Positions 46,630 to 57,257 of a stretch of 59,112 bases of DNA are shown here, piece after piece. Source of the stretch: Isotricha intestinalis (taxonomy: Eukaryota; Ciliophora; Litostomatea; Vestibuliferida; Isotrichidae); NCBI GenBank assembly GCA_023807065.1, contig JAJJLU010000382.1:1-59112 (forward strand). Reading direction: 5' to 3'. The position numbers and the translations under genes are program-made. The notes under the pieces were generated by a model. It ran no database searches. It had not been told where the DNA came from and worked only from the letters and a program-made list of their open reading frames with translations. Position 1 is the first letter of the stretch; each line of letters begins with the position of its first letter.

Positions 46630-48663
46630 ATGGCAATAAATGACCCATCATTAACAAATGAATTAAGAAAATTAAGAAAGGAAAATACTGATCTAAAACT
46701 TAAAAATGAGCAATTAGAAAGAAAAGAAATGGTTTATGCTCAAAAATTTATGAGAGCTAAAACAATGATAAATAACACAGAAAGCAATAATCAAAACGAA
46801 GATAGAGAAATTAATGATTTAATTAATAAATATAATTCAAAAAATGATGAATTAAATGCAAAATTATTAGTCATAACTGAAAAATTAAATACTTTTTTAA
46901 ATGATAAAAATATGTTACAAAATGAGAAAGAAGAAAGTTTAATATATAAAAAAAAATATGAAGAAACTTTAAATAAATTTAATGAACTTCAAACTAAATA
47001 TAATAAAATGATTGAAATAAATGAAAATAAAAAGAAAAACCATATTATAACAATCATAGATAGATTTTCTATTTATTCAGTTAATAAAAATTTAAAGAAT
47101 CAAAGTATAATATCAAATGATTTGAATTATAATATAAATCAAATAAATAGAAGCCTAAAAAATGAAATAATGTATGAAATAAAGGAAGTTTTGGGAAATC
47201 ATAATATTTATTATCCAAATAGAAGTTTAAATAGTTCTGTAAACAGCAATTTCAGTAATTTAACATCAAGTCAAAATCAATCAATTGATTCTTCAAATAG
47301 TTATAATTTAAATTTTGGAGATAAAATTAAAGCTTTTGATAAAATGTCAATAAAAATAGAAAATGACTTAAAAGAAAATAATATTGAAATAGATTACTTT
47401 GATTACAATATAGATTTAACAGATTTATTAAAAGAAGAAAATATAAAATCAAAAAATGAAATTGAAATTAATTTTAGTAAAAAATATAACGATGAAAATA
47501 TTAAACAATTTATTAATAAGAAAAAAGATATATTAATACCAATTTCATGTATTACAAATGGTAAAAGTCAAAATTCATATAAAGGTTTTTGCAAAGTTTT
47601 AAATTCTTTGATTTCTTATGCAGACAATAATTTAAATGTCAAAACAGATTTTTTCTCATTAAATAGTAAAAATGAAAAAATTCCTTCATTTTCAAAAGAT
47701 GATGTAAATCAATTAAATATTAAGTTATCTTCTTTAGATATTCCAAATCCTTTAAAATTAATTACATATTCAGGTGATAATCAATTAATTTTTGATTATT
47801 TAACAATAAATTATCTTTCAATTTGTGTTATTTCTCTTTTATCAAAATCAAATATAAATCTATTAAACAAAATAATATTTAATGAAAATAAAAATCATTC
47901 ATATCCTTTGATAATTATCCATAATTTAAATAATTTTTCAAAAAAATTAGATGTAGAATATTACATTAATCATTATTTACTTAAATGGATAAACGGAAAA
48001 GAATCTGAAATTAAAAAAACTTATATGTTAACAATGAAAGATTTATGTGAAGGAAAAGTTCAAGGCCAATCAAAAAATTATTGGTATTATCATCAAAAAA
48101 CTAAAAATTATGATAATATAATTCATTTAATATATACTAAAAATAAAACAGAATCAGGTGAATATTATAATTATACAACAATTCAATTTTTATATTCTTT
48201 TATTAAAGAAAAAGGAAATTTGATTTTAAAAAATAATACTTTAACACTTGATAAAAATATTCTAAATTATTTCAAAGAAAATTTCAGTAAAAATAAGGAA
48301 TTAGATAAAAAAGAATATTTAGAAAATATTGCAAAGACACCAGAATATTCTTATATGATAAAATATCAAGAAAGTGTTCTTTTAGTAATAATTGATATAT
48401 GTGATTTAATTGATGATTTAAATATTAATATTGAAATTCAAGATAAAAATCATTACTTTTCTATTACAGGAGAAAGAGTTTTAAAAGAAATTGTAATTAA
48501 TCAAAATAATCAAACTGCTTTTAATAATAGATGGAATGGTAATTTTTCTTTAAACTTTAATATTCCTTCAATTTTATTAAAAAAAGTTAATTTCAGTATT
48601 AAATATCAATCAATTTTTTATAGGGATGGAAGTATATTCATTCAATTCGGAAAAGCAAAATAA
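46630..48663 (+). CDS. Coiled-coil protein with a large uncharacterised domain and a small-HSP-like C terminus
   Basis: The 677-residue protein has coiled coil over residues 1-140, an S/N-rich linker to ~220, then a globular region of ~300 residues with motifs ILIPISCITNGKSQNSYKGF, DIPNPLKLITYSGDNQLI, SYPLIIIHNLNNF (~427), YYINHYLLKW and NIIHLIYTKNKTESGEYYNY. A C-terminal β-sandwich (~600-677) with FSITGERVLKEI and FSIKYQSIFYRDGSIFIQF is like an α-crystallin/HSP20 fold (the G-x-R in ITGERV is the family-like turn). I remember proteins of this domain order from several protists, where they have no name. Function unknown. The HSP20-like call is by pattern. It ends in TAA. It converges with the nucleoside kinase at 48811. 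Confidence 0.8.
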   Translation: MAINDPSLTNELRKLRKENTDLKLKNEQLERKEMVYAQKFMRAKTMINNTESNNQNEDREINDLINKYNSKNDELNAKLLVITEKLNTFLNDKNMLQNEKEESLIYKKKYEETLNKFNELQTKYNKMIEINENKKKNHIITIIDRFSIYSVNKNLKNQSIISNDLNYNINQINRSLKNEIMYEIKEVLGNHNIYYPNRSLNSSVNSNFSNLTSSQNQSIDSSNSYNLNFGDKIKAFDKMSIKIENDLKENNIEIDYFDYNIDLTDLLKEENIKSKNEIEINFSKKYNDENIKQFINKKKDILIPISCITNGKSQNSYKGFCKVLNSLISYADNNLNVKTDFFSLNSKNEKIPSFSKDDVNQLNIKLSSLDIPNPLKLITYSGDNQLIFDYLTINYLSICVISLLSKSNINLLNKIIFNENKNHSYPLIIIHNLNNFSKKLDVEYYINHYLLKWINGKESEIKKTYMLTMKDLCEGKVQGQSKNYWYYHQKTKNYDNIIHLIYTKNKTESGEYYNYTTIQFLYSFIKEKGNLILKNNTLTLDKNILNYFKENFSKNKELDKKEYLENIAKTPEYSYMIKYQESVLLVIIDICDLIDDLNINIEIQDKNHYFSITGERVLKEIVINQNNQTAFNNRWNGNFSLNFNIPSILLKKVNFSIKYQSIFYRDGSIFIQFGKAK

Positions 48664-48696
48664 AAAGAATAAATTATAAATATTTTAATATATATA

Positions 48697-48716
48697 TTTC
48701 TGGCGGTATAAATAAA
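48697..48716 (+). promoter_or_regulatory. GC-rich E2F-like motif, copy A
   Basis: TTTCTGGCGGTATAAATAAA stands out in otherwise almost pure A/T DNA between two convergent gene ends. It is nearly the same as copy B at 49601. The core GGCGG matches E2F-type sites (TTTSGCGS). It lies 34 bases past the stop of the plus-strand gene and 95 bases from the stop of the kinase, an odd place for a promoter. Confidence 0.35.
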
Positions 48717-48810
48717 AATATAATATTCAAAAAAGGAAAAAAAATCGAAATAATAATATAATATAAAAAATTTTAACTAAAATAAAAAACTTTTTAAAAA
48801 AATATAAACA

Positions 48811-49545
48811 TTATTCATCGTAATAAATTAATTTAATATTATGCATTTTATCATATTCTTCTTTAATAATACTTGCCATTTCTTCTACATCTTTAAATTT
48901 ATTATAATTAAATTTAATGACAGGAATAACTTGGCTTATTTCTGCTAAGAATTCTTCATAAGCATTATATAACTTAGTTAAATATTCAACACTAATACCA
49001 GTTTCACATCCTCTAGCTCTTAATTTAATTCTTCTTAAAGCTTCTTCAGGTGAAACATCTAAATGAATAATAAGTGTATTTTCTTTCATAAAGTTACTCA
49101 TATTTTTAAATAAATTTAAATATGTTAAATATTCTCTTTTTTCCATATTTCCATCTTCATAAAGAACTTTAGCAAAAATAGAATCTTCATATAAAGTTCT
49201 ATCTTGAATTCCTCCAGTTCCATTCCATAATATTTGTTGATGTTGTCTAAATCTTACATTTAATAAATATATTTGAAAAGAAAAAGAATATGTTTTCATA
49301 TCTGCATAAAAATCAGTTAAATATTCATTTTCTATTATTGGCTCATAATACACTGGTAAATTCATTACTTTTCCTAAAGCAGTTGCTAATGTAGTTTTCC
49401 CTGCTCCTATTATTCCACTTATTCCTATAAATATATCTTTTCTTGCTAATATATTTTTTAATGTAATAGTTTCTATTTTTGGAGAATCTTCTTTTTCTCT
49501 TTTTGGACTCTTTTCAGGAGTTGTTGCTGTTTGATTTGATGACAT
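48811..49545 (-). CDS. Deoxynucleoside kinase (dCK/dGK/TK2 family)
   Basis: The enzyme transfers the γ-phosphate of ATP to deoxyribonucleosides for dNTP salvage, in cytosol or mitochondria. The 244-residue protein has P-loop GIIGAGKTT (44-52), the catalytic Glu68 in YYEP, the substrate-binding SFSFQ (Gln91), the D-R-T triad at 115-117 (DRS in most homologues) followed by LYEDSIF, and the LID arginines RRIKLRARG. Length fits the family. The first ~35 residues are S/T/E/K-rich and show no clear transit peptide. Higher G+C and ordered codons are consistent with conserved function. Two GC-rich E2F-like motifs flank it, one about 60 bases upstream, which would suit S-phase expression. It ends in TAA. 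Confidence 0.92.
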   Translation of the reverse strand: MSSNQTATTPEKSPKREKEDSPKIETITLKNILARKDIFIGISGIIGAGKTTLATALGKVMNLPVYYEPIIENEYLTDFYADMKTYSFSFQIYLLNVRFRQHQQILWNGTGGIQDRTLYEDSIFAKVLYEDGNMEKREYLTYLNLFKNMSNFMKENTLIIHLDVSPEEALRRIKLRARGCETGISVEYLTKLYNAYEEFLAEISQVIPVIKFNYNKFKDVEEMASIIKEEYDKMHNIKLIYYDE

Positions 49546-49600
49546 TTTTTTTTTTTTGAATTTTTGAAATTTTTTATTAGGTTTTTAAAATTTATTGCTT

Positions 49601-49620
49601 TTTCTTGGCGGGATAAATTT
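49601..49620 (+). promoter_or_regulatory. GC-rich E2F-like motif, copy B, upstream of the deoxynucleoside kinase
   Basis: TTTCTTGGCGGGATAAATTT contains TTGGCGGGA, a good match to the E2F/DP consensus (TTTSGCGSGAA class), 56 bases upstream of the kinase ATG. G+C is nearly absent from the surrounding DNA. In animals and plants E2F drives dNTP-synthesis genes. Ciliates have E2F/DP homologues. Its role here is inference. Confidence 0.5.
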
Positions 49621-50699
49621 TATTGATTTTTGTAAATTGATTTTTTATATTTTTTAAGTGTATTTTATGCTTTTTTTATATTTTTTGTGATTTTAGCTTA
49701 TATTATTTTTTTCTTTTTTTAATGACTTTTATATAAGATTTATATGTCACATTAATCTATAACTTTTATTTTCTCATTAAATTACAATTAGATTTTTATT
49801 CTATTAAAATTTATTGAAAATACTCTACTATACTTTTAGATTTCTACTATAAATTTTTATCAATAAATTCATAAAATATCTACACTTAAATTACAATAAT
49901 AAAATTAGAATAATGTAAAATTATAGTATTGAAAATAAATAAAAGTTTAAAAATGAAAAAGATGATAAATCAATAAAATGTTATATTCATAAAAATTAAA
50001 TTTAAATTATTTATGGTTAAATTTAAAAAATAAGTTTTAATAATTAAATTAAATTTAATCTACAATTGTATATAAAAATAAAAAATAAAATGTCTTTTAA
50101 CCTTTCCTAACAACATCATATATATCGTAAACAACTTGAAATTGAAATCATAAAAATAGTTCCAATATTTTAAAATTATTCTCTAATTTGAGGATCAATT
50201 TTTTTTATATTTAGAAGAATAAATAAATTGATATTTTAAACCTAAATATGAAACTTTTTACACAAAATATAAAAAGAAATAATTCGGAAAAATCCATTAA
50301 TTTTAAAGAAAACATTGTTATTAAACTATCATTTTAGAATTTTGATAAAGTTTGATGAAGATTTAATATCAATACATTTCCAAAATTTTTTGTTGTTTCT
50401 ATTAGAAAAAATAATATAAAATGTAATGGCTTTCGTTATGGGCTTTTTGATGAATTATCCAATAATTAATCTATTGATAATTAATCTATTGTTTTTATTA
50501 TATAAAATCTAATTTAAATATACTATTTATATTATTAAGTTAATGATAATTAAAAATTAAACGAACTATAAATGGTTATTATTTTTATAAAAAACAATAG
50601 AAATACATTATAAAGATTTTTTTACAGATAAAGGACAATAACATAAAAATATGGAATCAAAGAATTAATGCATAATCAATTAAAACCAAATCCAAAATA
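49621..50699. other. Gene-poor spacer upstream of the kinase
   Basis: About 1.1 kb of A+T-rich DNA with no open frame or conserved motif, to the left of the CEP41-like relic. Confidence 0.55.
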
Positions 50700-51185
50700 A
50701 AAAATACAGGAAATAAAATTGATGAAAACAAAAAATACAACATCTGTAAGTGATAAACTTATAAATGAAAGAAAAGGTGAATGATTTAAAAGAATAAATA
50801 ATTCAATATTAATCCAATTACTTCATTCTTCAGAAAAAGATGGTGAAAATATATATAATTTAGGAAAAGAAAATAATGATAATAAAAAAATAATGTAAAA
50901 TAATAAGATATTACAAATTATTCATCATTAATATATAGAACAAATATGTTGGAGATTTGAATGAAATTGATGATATAATATTAGATTTAAGAGAAGAAAA
51001 TGATTACAATACATTTCCTGATGTTTTTATTTCAAGAGATTAATTTTTACCTGAATTACTTTAAATGAAAAATAAAGATGGAAAAATGATTATCACGCAT
51101 CATTTTGATGAAAGAAAAAAGAATTCATTGTGCTAATTTATTATATCAAAAAGGATTTAATAATGTTTTTTTAATTTTATGAAGT
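50700..51185 (+). pseudogene. Decayed CEP41-like rhodanese-domain gene
   Basis: Conserved pieces appear in order but in three different frames. TTSVSDKLINERKGE is followed by a TGA and FKRINNSILIQLL (the xTGxSVxK...GELFKR segment of CEP41). A later frame has VGDLNEIDDIILDLREENDY, then PDVFISRD, stop, FLPELL, stop, MKNKDGKMIITHHFDER, and a third frame has IHCANLLYQKGFNNVFLI. This is the rhodanese domain order, with the CEP41-type DER in place of the active Cys. CEP41 is a ciliary/basal-body protein linked to tubulin glutamylation. At least two frameshifts and several stops make it non-coding. Two stops (TAA) sit where glutamine would fit. Confidence 0.6.
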
Positions 51186-51557
51186 ATTTAAAAACAAATA
51201 ATTATCGAAGAAAAAAGAATTGGAGCAAAAATAACTTGGATATGAAAAATAAAAATAATATTGATAAAAAGTTAATTTGAAAAATAATTATAAATAAATT
51301 ATTTTGATTAATTAATGATTTAAAATTATTTATTTTTTTTGTTTCAAATATTCAAATTTAATGTCTAAAAAAGATTTATACTTAAAGTAAAAATTAATAT
51401 TGAATATTATAAAGTAAAAGTTAAATATGTTTTAATAAAAGAAGATTTAAAATAAACAATTAAACTAATGATAGAAATAAAATTTGAGTAAAATAATTAC
51501 TTTTTTTTTAATTTATTATTATTTTAAAATATTTATTTTTCATTTAATTAGGAAAAA
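51186..51557. other. Upstream region of the starch synthase gene
   Basis: A+T-rich with several stop-laden frames. No motif stands out besides an A-rich leader directly before the ATG at 51558. Confidence 0.55.
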
Positions 51558-54500
51558 ATGGACAAAGGAAGTATAGGAGATGAATTATCAGGAGTATCAG
51601 TAAACAGTTTTTACATTCCATCTCATAAATCAGAAAATTTTTCAAATATAATTCAAATATTAAAAAGTGATTTACTTACAATACAAGATATGATAGATTC
51701 AATAGGAGATATTCCCATGAATCAATTAGAATCAAAAAATCCAAAACTTTTTGAAATAGAAGAAACTAGAAATATAAATGGATTCATTGACAAAATAATA
51801 GAACAAAGTCAAAATATTGAAAAAATTTATGATATTTATGGAACTGAAGATCCAAATGATTGTATTCAAAAATTATATTTAGAAAGTAGTTTAAATGATT
51901 TACTTATTAAAAAAACTTGTGATTATTTCACTTTATTAAAGTTAAAACATTATAATGATGATACATATCAAGATAGTTTATCTAAAATTATTAAAGATTT
52001 TACAAAAAAAATCCCATATAATGACACATTAAAAAAGCGTAAAATTACAGATCAAAGTGATTTATCAAATAATGATGAAATAAGTAAAATAAAAGAAAAA
52101 TATGAAAATGAAATATATGATTTAAAAGAGAAATTAAGAAAAGAGTCATTACATTTATCATCAAATGAAAATAATAATCCTAGAAATGAAGATAATATTC
52201 TTTTACAAGAAGAAAGTAAAATAAAATCACTTCACGATATTTTATCAAAAGGAAAATTAATATATTTAGATACCTTAAATACTAATAAAGAAAGGCATCA
52301 AGGTGTTTTAGCTTTTGCTAGACAAACTGAAGATCTTACTGGAATTTTTGCAATCAATTTAAAAGATGAAGAAACAAATTTCATGTTAGATTTTTCAAAT
52401 TTATTTGGAATGAATCGTGAAGAAAGTGAAAAAGCAAATTTTAATACTATATGTTATATAGAAGATTGGTTAACTGATGGAAGAGGAGATTTTTATTTTA
52501 TGAGAGAATTAGTTAATGAACATTTAACTAGGAAACTTCCTCCTTTTTCATTAATATGTTTTAGTTTTTCTATTGTACCATTTAATGAAGAAAATTATAA
52601 AAATACAATGGATAAAAGTAATGCAAGAATGATAACAGAAATAAGAATGAATCCTAAAAATTATTTAGATTCATTTCAATTAAGTAATCAATTAAAAGAA
52701 ATTTTAGAAAAAAGAATGTCAATAGAAGAATTTGCGAAATGGTATTATTATACAGTGAGTTTATTAGCAAAATATAATGTAACATTTTATGAATATATAA
52801 AAAAAATAGAATTTATTCAAGAAAATGAAAAAAGTAATTTATTCTTTAAATATATATCTGAAATATTCAAAATGAAATCAGATTTGCAAAACACTCCAAA
52901 TTATAATTTAATAGAAGAAGCAGAAAATATATTAAGAGGATGTGACTTAGGTCCAATATGTGTAATAACACCAGAAATAGGAAGATGGAGTACAGTAGGT
53001 GGACTTGGAGTAATGGTAGATGAATTAAGTCAAGGTTTATCAAATTTAGGACAAGATTTAATTATCATAAGTCCATATTATGATAAAAATAGAAATGGAG
53101 AACATGATTATTTAGCAAATGATCCTTTTGATATTCACTATACTCAAAATATTAATGTTAAATTAGATGGTAACTATATTTTTGGTGTTCATTATGGTGT
53201 TGGTAATGGAGGAATTAAATATTATTTTCTACATAATTATGGTATTTTCCCTTATCCTTATGCAGATGGTTATGCACCTGAAATTTTAAGACGAACATGT
53301 CTCTTTGCAAAAGCATCACTTCAATTACTTTGTGACTTAGGAAAAATCCCAAATTTAATTGTAACAAATGATTGGTTTACAGGTTTAGTTCCAGCATATG
53401 CAAAATGTGGTCATTTTGGTAAAGTATTTAATGATACAACATTCTTTCATATTTGTCATAATTTAGAACAAGCATATGAAGGTAGAATATATCCATCACC
53501 TTGGGATGGGACATTAGATTATATTCATCAATTACCTGTTGATTTACTTGTAGATCCTTTCTGGATGGAAACTGTAATTAATCCTTCGAGATGTGCTTTA
53601 ATTATGTGTGATCAATGGGGAACTATTTCTCATTGTTATAAAAATGATCTTTTGAGAACTTCACCTTTGGCTCCTTTACTTAGAAGGAAAAAAGAACCTT
53701 TTTCATTTCCAAATGGAATTTTTAAAGAAAGAAGATTGAGAACATTATTAACAAAAGCAGGAGATGATAGATTAGAATGTAAAAGATATATTCAAAAAAA
53801 ATATTTTAATTTTGAACATCCTGATTTATCAGTACCATTATATTCATTTGTAGGTCGTTTAACACAGCAGAAGGGAGTAATGTTAATACTAGAATCAGTG
53901 GAAGAATTAATAAGAAGAACAAATGGTAGAATAAATATACTTTTAGGAGGAAGTGGTAATAAGCAAGATCCATATGTAGAACAATGTATAAATAAAATAA
54001 ATTATTTAAAAGGAAGATATCCACGTTCATTTTGGGCAAACCCAAATGAATTTTTTACAGATGGTCCTAAAATAAATATGGGAAGTGATTTTGGATTAAT
54101 TCCTTCAATGTATGAACCTGGAGGAATTGTTCAACATGAATTTTTCATTGCTGGAACACCAGTAATTGCTTTTTGGACAGGAGGATTAAAAGATATTATT
54201 TCAGAATATAATTATTCTAATAGAAAAGGAAATGGTTTTGTTTTTGAAGAATATAGTACTACTGATTTTATTAATGCAGTATTAAGATCATTAGATATTT
54301 TTGGAAATAAAGAACATTATCAAAAAATAAGAAAAAATGCTTCTGAGAGTGTTATTGATATATCTGAAGTTTCATTAGCTTGGTGTAAAGAATTTTATCG
54401 TTTAAGAGGAAAAGTGTTTTTCAATGCAAAAGATATATTATATAGAGAAGAAAATTCTGAATTATCAATGTCAGTTTCAATGAGTGCAAGTTCAGAAGAA

Positions 54501-54944
54501 ATAAATGAAGAAAGAGATAGAATTCAAAGAGCAAATGAATTTTTAGAAACAGTAGATGAGTATTTTTTAAATAAATATATATTTAAAAAAGATGATGATG
54601 AATCATATTATGATGTGGAAAAAAATCCAAGTAATTTACCTGGTGTGGCTCCGATGTCTGTTGTTGTTGATGGGGCAATTAGAATTCCTATTACTTTTGC
54701 TTTTGATATTAATTATGGAGAAAAAAGAGCTAATTCTCTTCAAGTTTGTGGAAGCTTTGATAATTGGCAAGTAAGAAGACCTATGAATTTTGACCCTGTT
54801 AAAAGTCAATGGACTGTTACTTTAAAAATTAAAAGAGGAAAATACTTTTACAAGTATATTAAAGATGGAGAATGGGTTGTTAATCCTAAAGAAGAAATTT
54901 TTGTTGAAGAAAATGGAATCGTAAATAATATTGTCAATATTTAA
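51558..54944 (+). CDS. GT5 starch/glycogen synthase with N-terminal extension and C-terminal CBM48
   Basis: The enzyme adds glucose from a nucleotide sugar to the α-1,4 chains of storage polysaccharide. The 1128-residue protein begins with ~230 helical residues, then a β-rich segment (~231-340; YLDTLNTNKERHQGVLAFAR, TGIFAINLKD) similar to the C-terminal domain of α-amylase-type enzymes. The GT5 catalytic core is ~465-910: ITPEIGRWSTVGGLG (the KxGGL position, with Thr for Lys), VTNDWFTGLVPAY, VGRLTQQKG (~765), YEPGGIVQHEF (~852) and FWTGGLKD (~874). The C terminus (~1040-1128) is a CBM48/AMPK-glycogen-binding-like domain (VCGSFDNWQ, KYFYKYIKDGEW). The C-domain TGGL and EPGG motifs are intact. 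Typical plastid/bacterial GT5 is about 500 residues, so this form has large additions. Start context A-rich, ends in TAA. Probably cytosolic in a ciliate that stores amylopectin-like granules. Confidence 0.92.
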   Translation: MDKGSIGDELSGVSVNSFYIPSHKSENFSNIIQILKSDLLTIQDMIDSIGDIPMNQLESKNPKLFEIEETRNINGFIDKIIEQSQNIEKIYDIYGTEDPNDCIQKLYLESSLNDLLIKKTCDYFTLLKLKHYNDDTYQDSLSKIIKDFTKKIPYNDTLKKRKITDQSDLSNNDEISKIKEKYENEIYDLKEKLRKESLHLSSNENNNPRNEDNILLQEESKIKSLHDILSKGKLIYLDTLNTNKERHQGVLAFARQTEDLTGIFAINLKDEETNFMLDFSNLFGMNREESEKANFNTICYIEDWLTDGRGDFYFMRELVNEHLTRKLPPFSLICFSFSIVPFNEENYKNTMDKSNARMITEIRMNPKNYLDSFQLSNQLKEILEKRMSIEEFAKWYYYTVSLLAKYNVTFYEYIKKIEFIQENEKSNLFFKYISEIFKMKSDLQNTPNYNLIEEAENILRGCDLGPICVITPEIGRWSTVGGLGVMVDELSQGLSNLGQDLIIISPYYDKNRNGEHDYLANDPFDIHYTQNINVKLDGNYIFGVHYGVGNGGIKYYFLHNYGIFPYPYADGYAPEILRRTCLFAKASLQLLCDLGKIPNLIVTNDWFTGLVPAYAKCGHFGKVFNDTTFFHICHNLEQAYEGRIYPSPWDGTLDYIHQLPVDLLVDPFWMETVINPSRCALIMCDQWGTISHCYKNDLLRTSPLAPLLRRKKEPFSFPNGIFKERRLRTLLTKAGDDRLECKRYIQKKYFNFEHPDLSVPLYSFVGRLTQQKGVMLILESVEELIRRTNGRINILLGGSGNKQDPYVEQCINKINYLKGRYPRSFWANPNEFFTDGPKINMGSDFGLIPSMYEPGGIVQHEFFIAGTPVIAFWTGGLKDIISEYNYSNRKGNGFVFEEYSTTDFINAVLRSLDIFGNKEHYQKIRKNASESVIDISEVSLAWCKEFYRLRGKVFFNAKDILYREENSELSMSVSMSASSEEINEERDRIQRANEFLETVDEYFLNKYIFKKDDDESYYDVEKNPSNLPGVAPMSVVVDGAIRIPITFAFDINYGEKRANSLQVCGSFDNWQVRRPMNFDPVKSQWTVTLKIKRGKYFYKYIKDGEWVVNPKEEIFVEENGIVNNIVNI

Positions 54945-57257
54945 TTTATATTCTTATTCTTGCTTTTTTCTTTGAGAAATTCAGAGCTTTGGGATTTTTT
55001 ATTTTAAAAGGGTTTTCTTTTTCTATTATTCATAATATTATTATTTATTTATTTTGCGATTTTTATTTTATTTTAAAATTAAAAAAAGATTTTATAACAA
55101 TTATATTAAATTTCGAATTCAAAAATATATATTCTTCAAATATAAGAAAAAGGATTCTTTTTAATAAATAAAAATTATTCTATATGAAATAGCAGAATAT
55201 CCATGGTGTGATGTGGATTTTTACTTTATTCTCAGATGATGAAAAATATTTTATAGTAATATTATTTTGAAAAACAAATAAATGAATTTTAGAGTAATTA
55301 AAGATTTCCAATGAATTTTTTTTTTAATTTCTTCTTGATATAATATATCATTTGTTTATTATATCTTGTTGAAAAAAAGAATTTAATATCCACAAACTCT
55401 TCTATTTTTAGATTATTATATAATTAATCTTTCCAGAATAATATTACTAAATAAGACTAAAATAATATAGAATCAATTAAAAAAATTAATAGAATGAACA
55501 TATACTTTAATTTAAGATCTATTAATTATTCCTAAAAAAATACTAATTCTAAAAATTATTCTTATATTAAATTATAAATATAATATAGGTTTTATTTTAA
55601 ATTTTTTCCTAAAAAATAACAAAGAATTTAATTCAATTTAAATTCTTTGTAGAAAATGCAATAAAATCCAAAAGAAAAATATTAATATTTGTTGAAAAAT
55701 TTTTATGTATTTAAACTAAATGAAATTCTCATTAATTAATAAATAAATTTTTTTAGAAATAGATTTTTTATATTGAACTTATATTTAATAATTTTAAATT
55801 TATTTTTTTGTTGTAAAGTAACACTAAAAAGAACCATTTAATTATCAGAGTAATTATAAAAATTCAAGGACATTGGTTAAAACATTAAATAAGAAAAAAT
55901 TTCAATTTTGACAATAATAATTTAAATCTTATAATTCATTAAAAGATTAAAAAATCTAATTTTAATCAAATAATGAAGTCAATAAAAACAAAGATTAGAT
56001 AACACAAGAAAACAATGAATTAAGGAAAAGATTAATGAATTATCAATTAAAATTTTCAAAATTATACTTTTAAATTAGAAATTCTTTTTATAGAAATGAT
56101 ATAAATTTAATTTGTGGTGGGAATTCTTTTAAAAATGATTTAATTTTTAAATTTTAAAATTTTTAATTGTTATGATAAAAATATAAATCATTTTAAAAAT
56201 TCATAAACATGCACAAAATGAAGAAATAAAGAAAATTTTATTAAACTCTTCTTTAATAACTATAGTCAAAGAAAATTAATAAATGTTATTCTTTATTAAT
56301 AGTTTGTAATTTTTATGAAAAAAACAAATAATTATTAGATAAGACAATTAATGTGATTGATTTCGGTTAAAAATTATGAATATTTAAATTTCTTTAAATC
56401 TTTAATAAAATAAATTATTTGGATTTTTAAAATTTATACATTTATAATAGATAAATTATTTTTTTAATGAATTGATATAATTAAAATTATTATATTTTTC
56501 CTAATTGTTCAAAGAAAAAGGTTTTTTCTCAATCAATTTAAATGAAATTTGATTTTTAAGATAAATGGTTTAGAATCATTTCTTTTTAAAGTATAATAAT
56601 AATATATATTCATATCATTTTTAGATTAATTATTTCCTTTTTTAATAATTTTTTAATTGAAAAATATCCTCATTACTATTAATCTTAATTTATTCTTGAT
56701 TTTTTTTAATTATATTATGAGACAAAGCAAATTAATTGATTTTATATTGATTCAAGATATTTCATTGAAAAAAACATTAAAAATTACTTAAAAGAAGGAA
56801 TATGAATTAAAAGAGTGGAAAAGAAATATATAAATTTTTACAAAGTAACTCATAAAAGTCTATCCTAGTATTTTGGTTTAAAATTAATATAATTAGTTAC
56901 TTTACTATTATTTTCAAAAAAGTATTTCATAGAATATGAATTACAAATTTTCATTTAATGAACATAATTTATAAAATTAATAAATTTATGAATATTTTAT
57001 AAATGATTTTATTTTAAAATATAGTTTAATTACATAAATTCTGTAAGAAAATTAATCTTGATAATTTTTTAAAGTCACTTAAAATAATAAAAATATTAAA
57101 ATTAATTCTTAAAAACTTCAAATGTAACTATTATAAAACATTAATTAATATTGAATACCAATCTAATTATAATTTATATAATACAATAAGTAGCGATTAT
57201 TTATCCACATAAAAAAATCATAAAAAATGAAATATTCAAAGTTTAAAATCAATTTAA
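54945..57257. other. Gene-poor spacer (2.3 kb) with possible coding relics
   Basis: The longest stretch without a gene in the window. From about 55960 to 56390 short pieces look like decayed coding sequence (TQENNELRKRLMNYQLKF; NEEIKKILLNSSLITIVKEN; LLDKTINVIDFG), broken by TAA and frame changes. They may be one relic of an unknown coiled-coil gene, or chance. A 60-codon frame at 54989 is T-rich and I do not call it. No RNA gene seen. Confidence 0.45.

Noticed and set aside
206..54944. Use of a ciliate code with TAA/TAG as glutamine
   Set aside because: Well-conserved genes (nucleoside kinase, starch synthase, PUF, CAMSAP-like) end at TAA where homologues end, and TGA also terminates conserved genes.
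54989..55171. 60-residue frame downstream of the starch synthase
   Set aside because: Composition is that of T-rich spacer and there is no motif; probably 3' flanking DNA.
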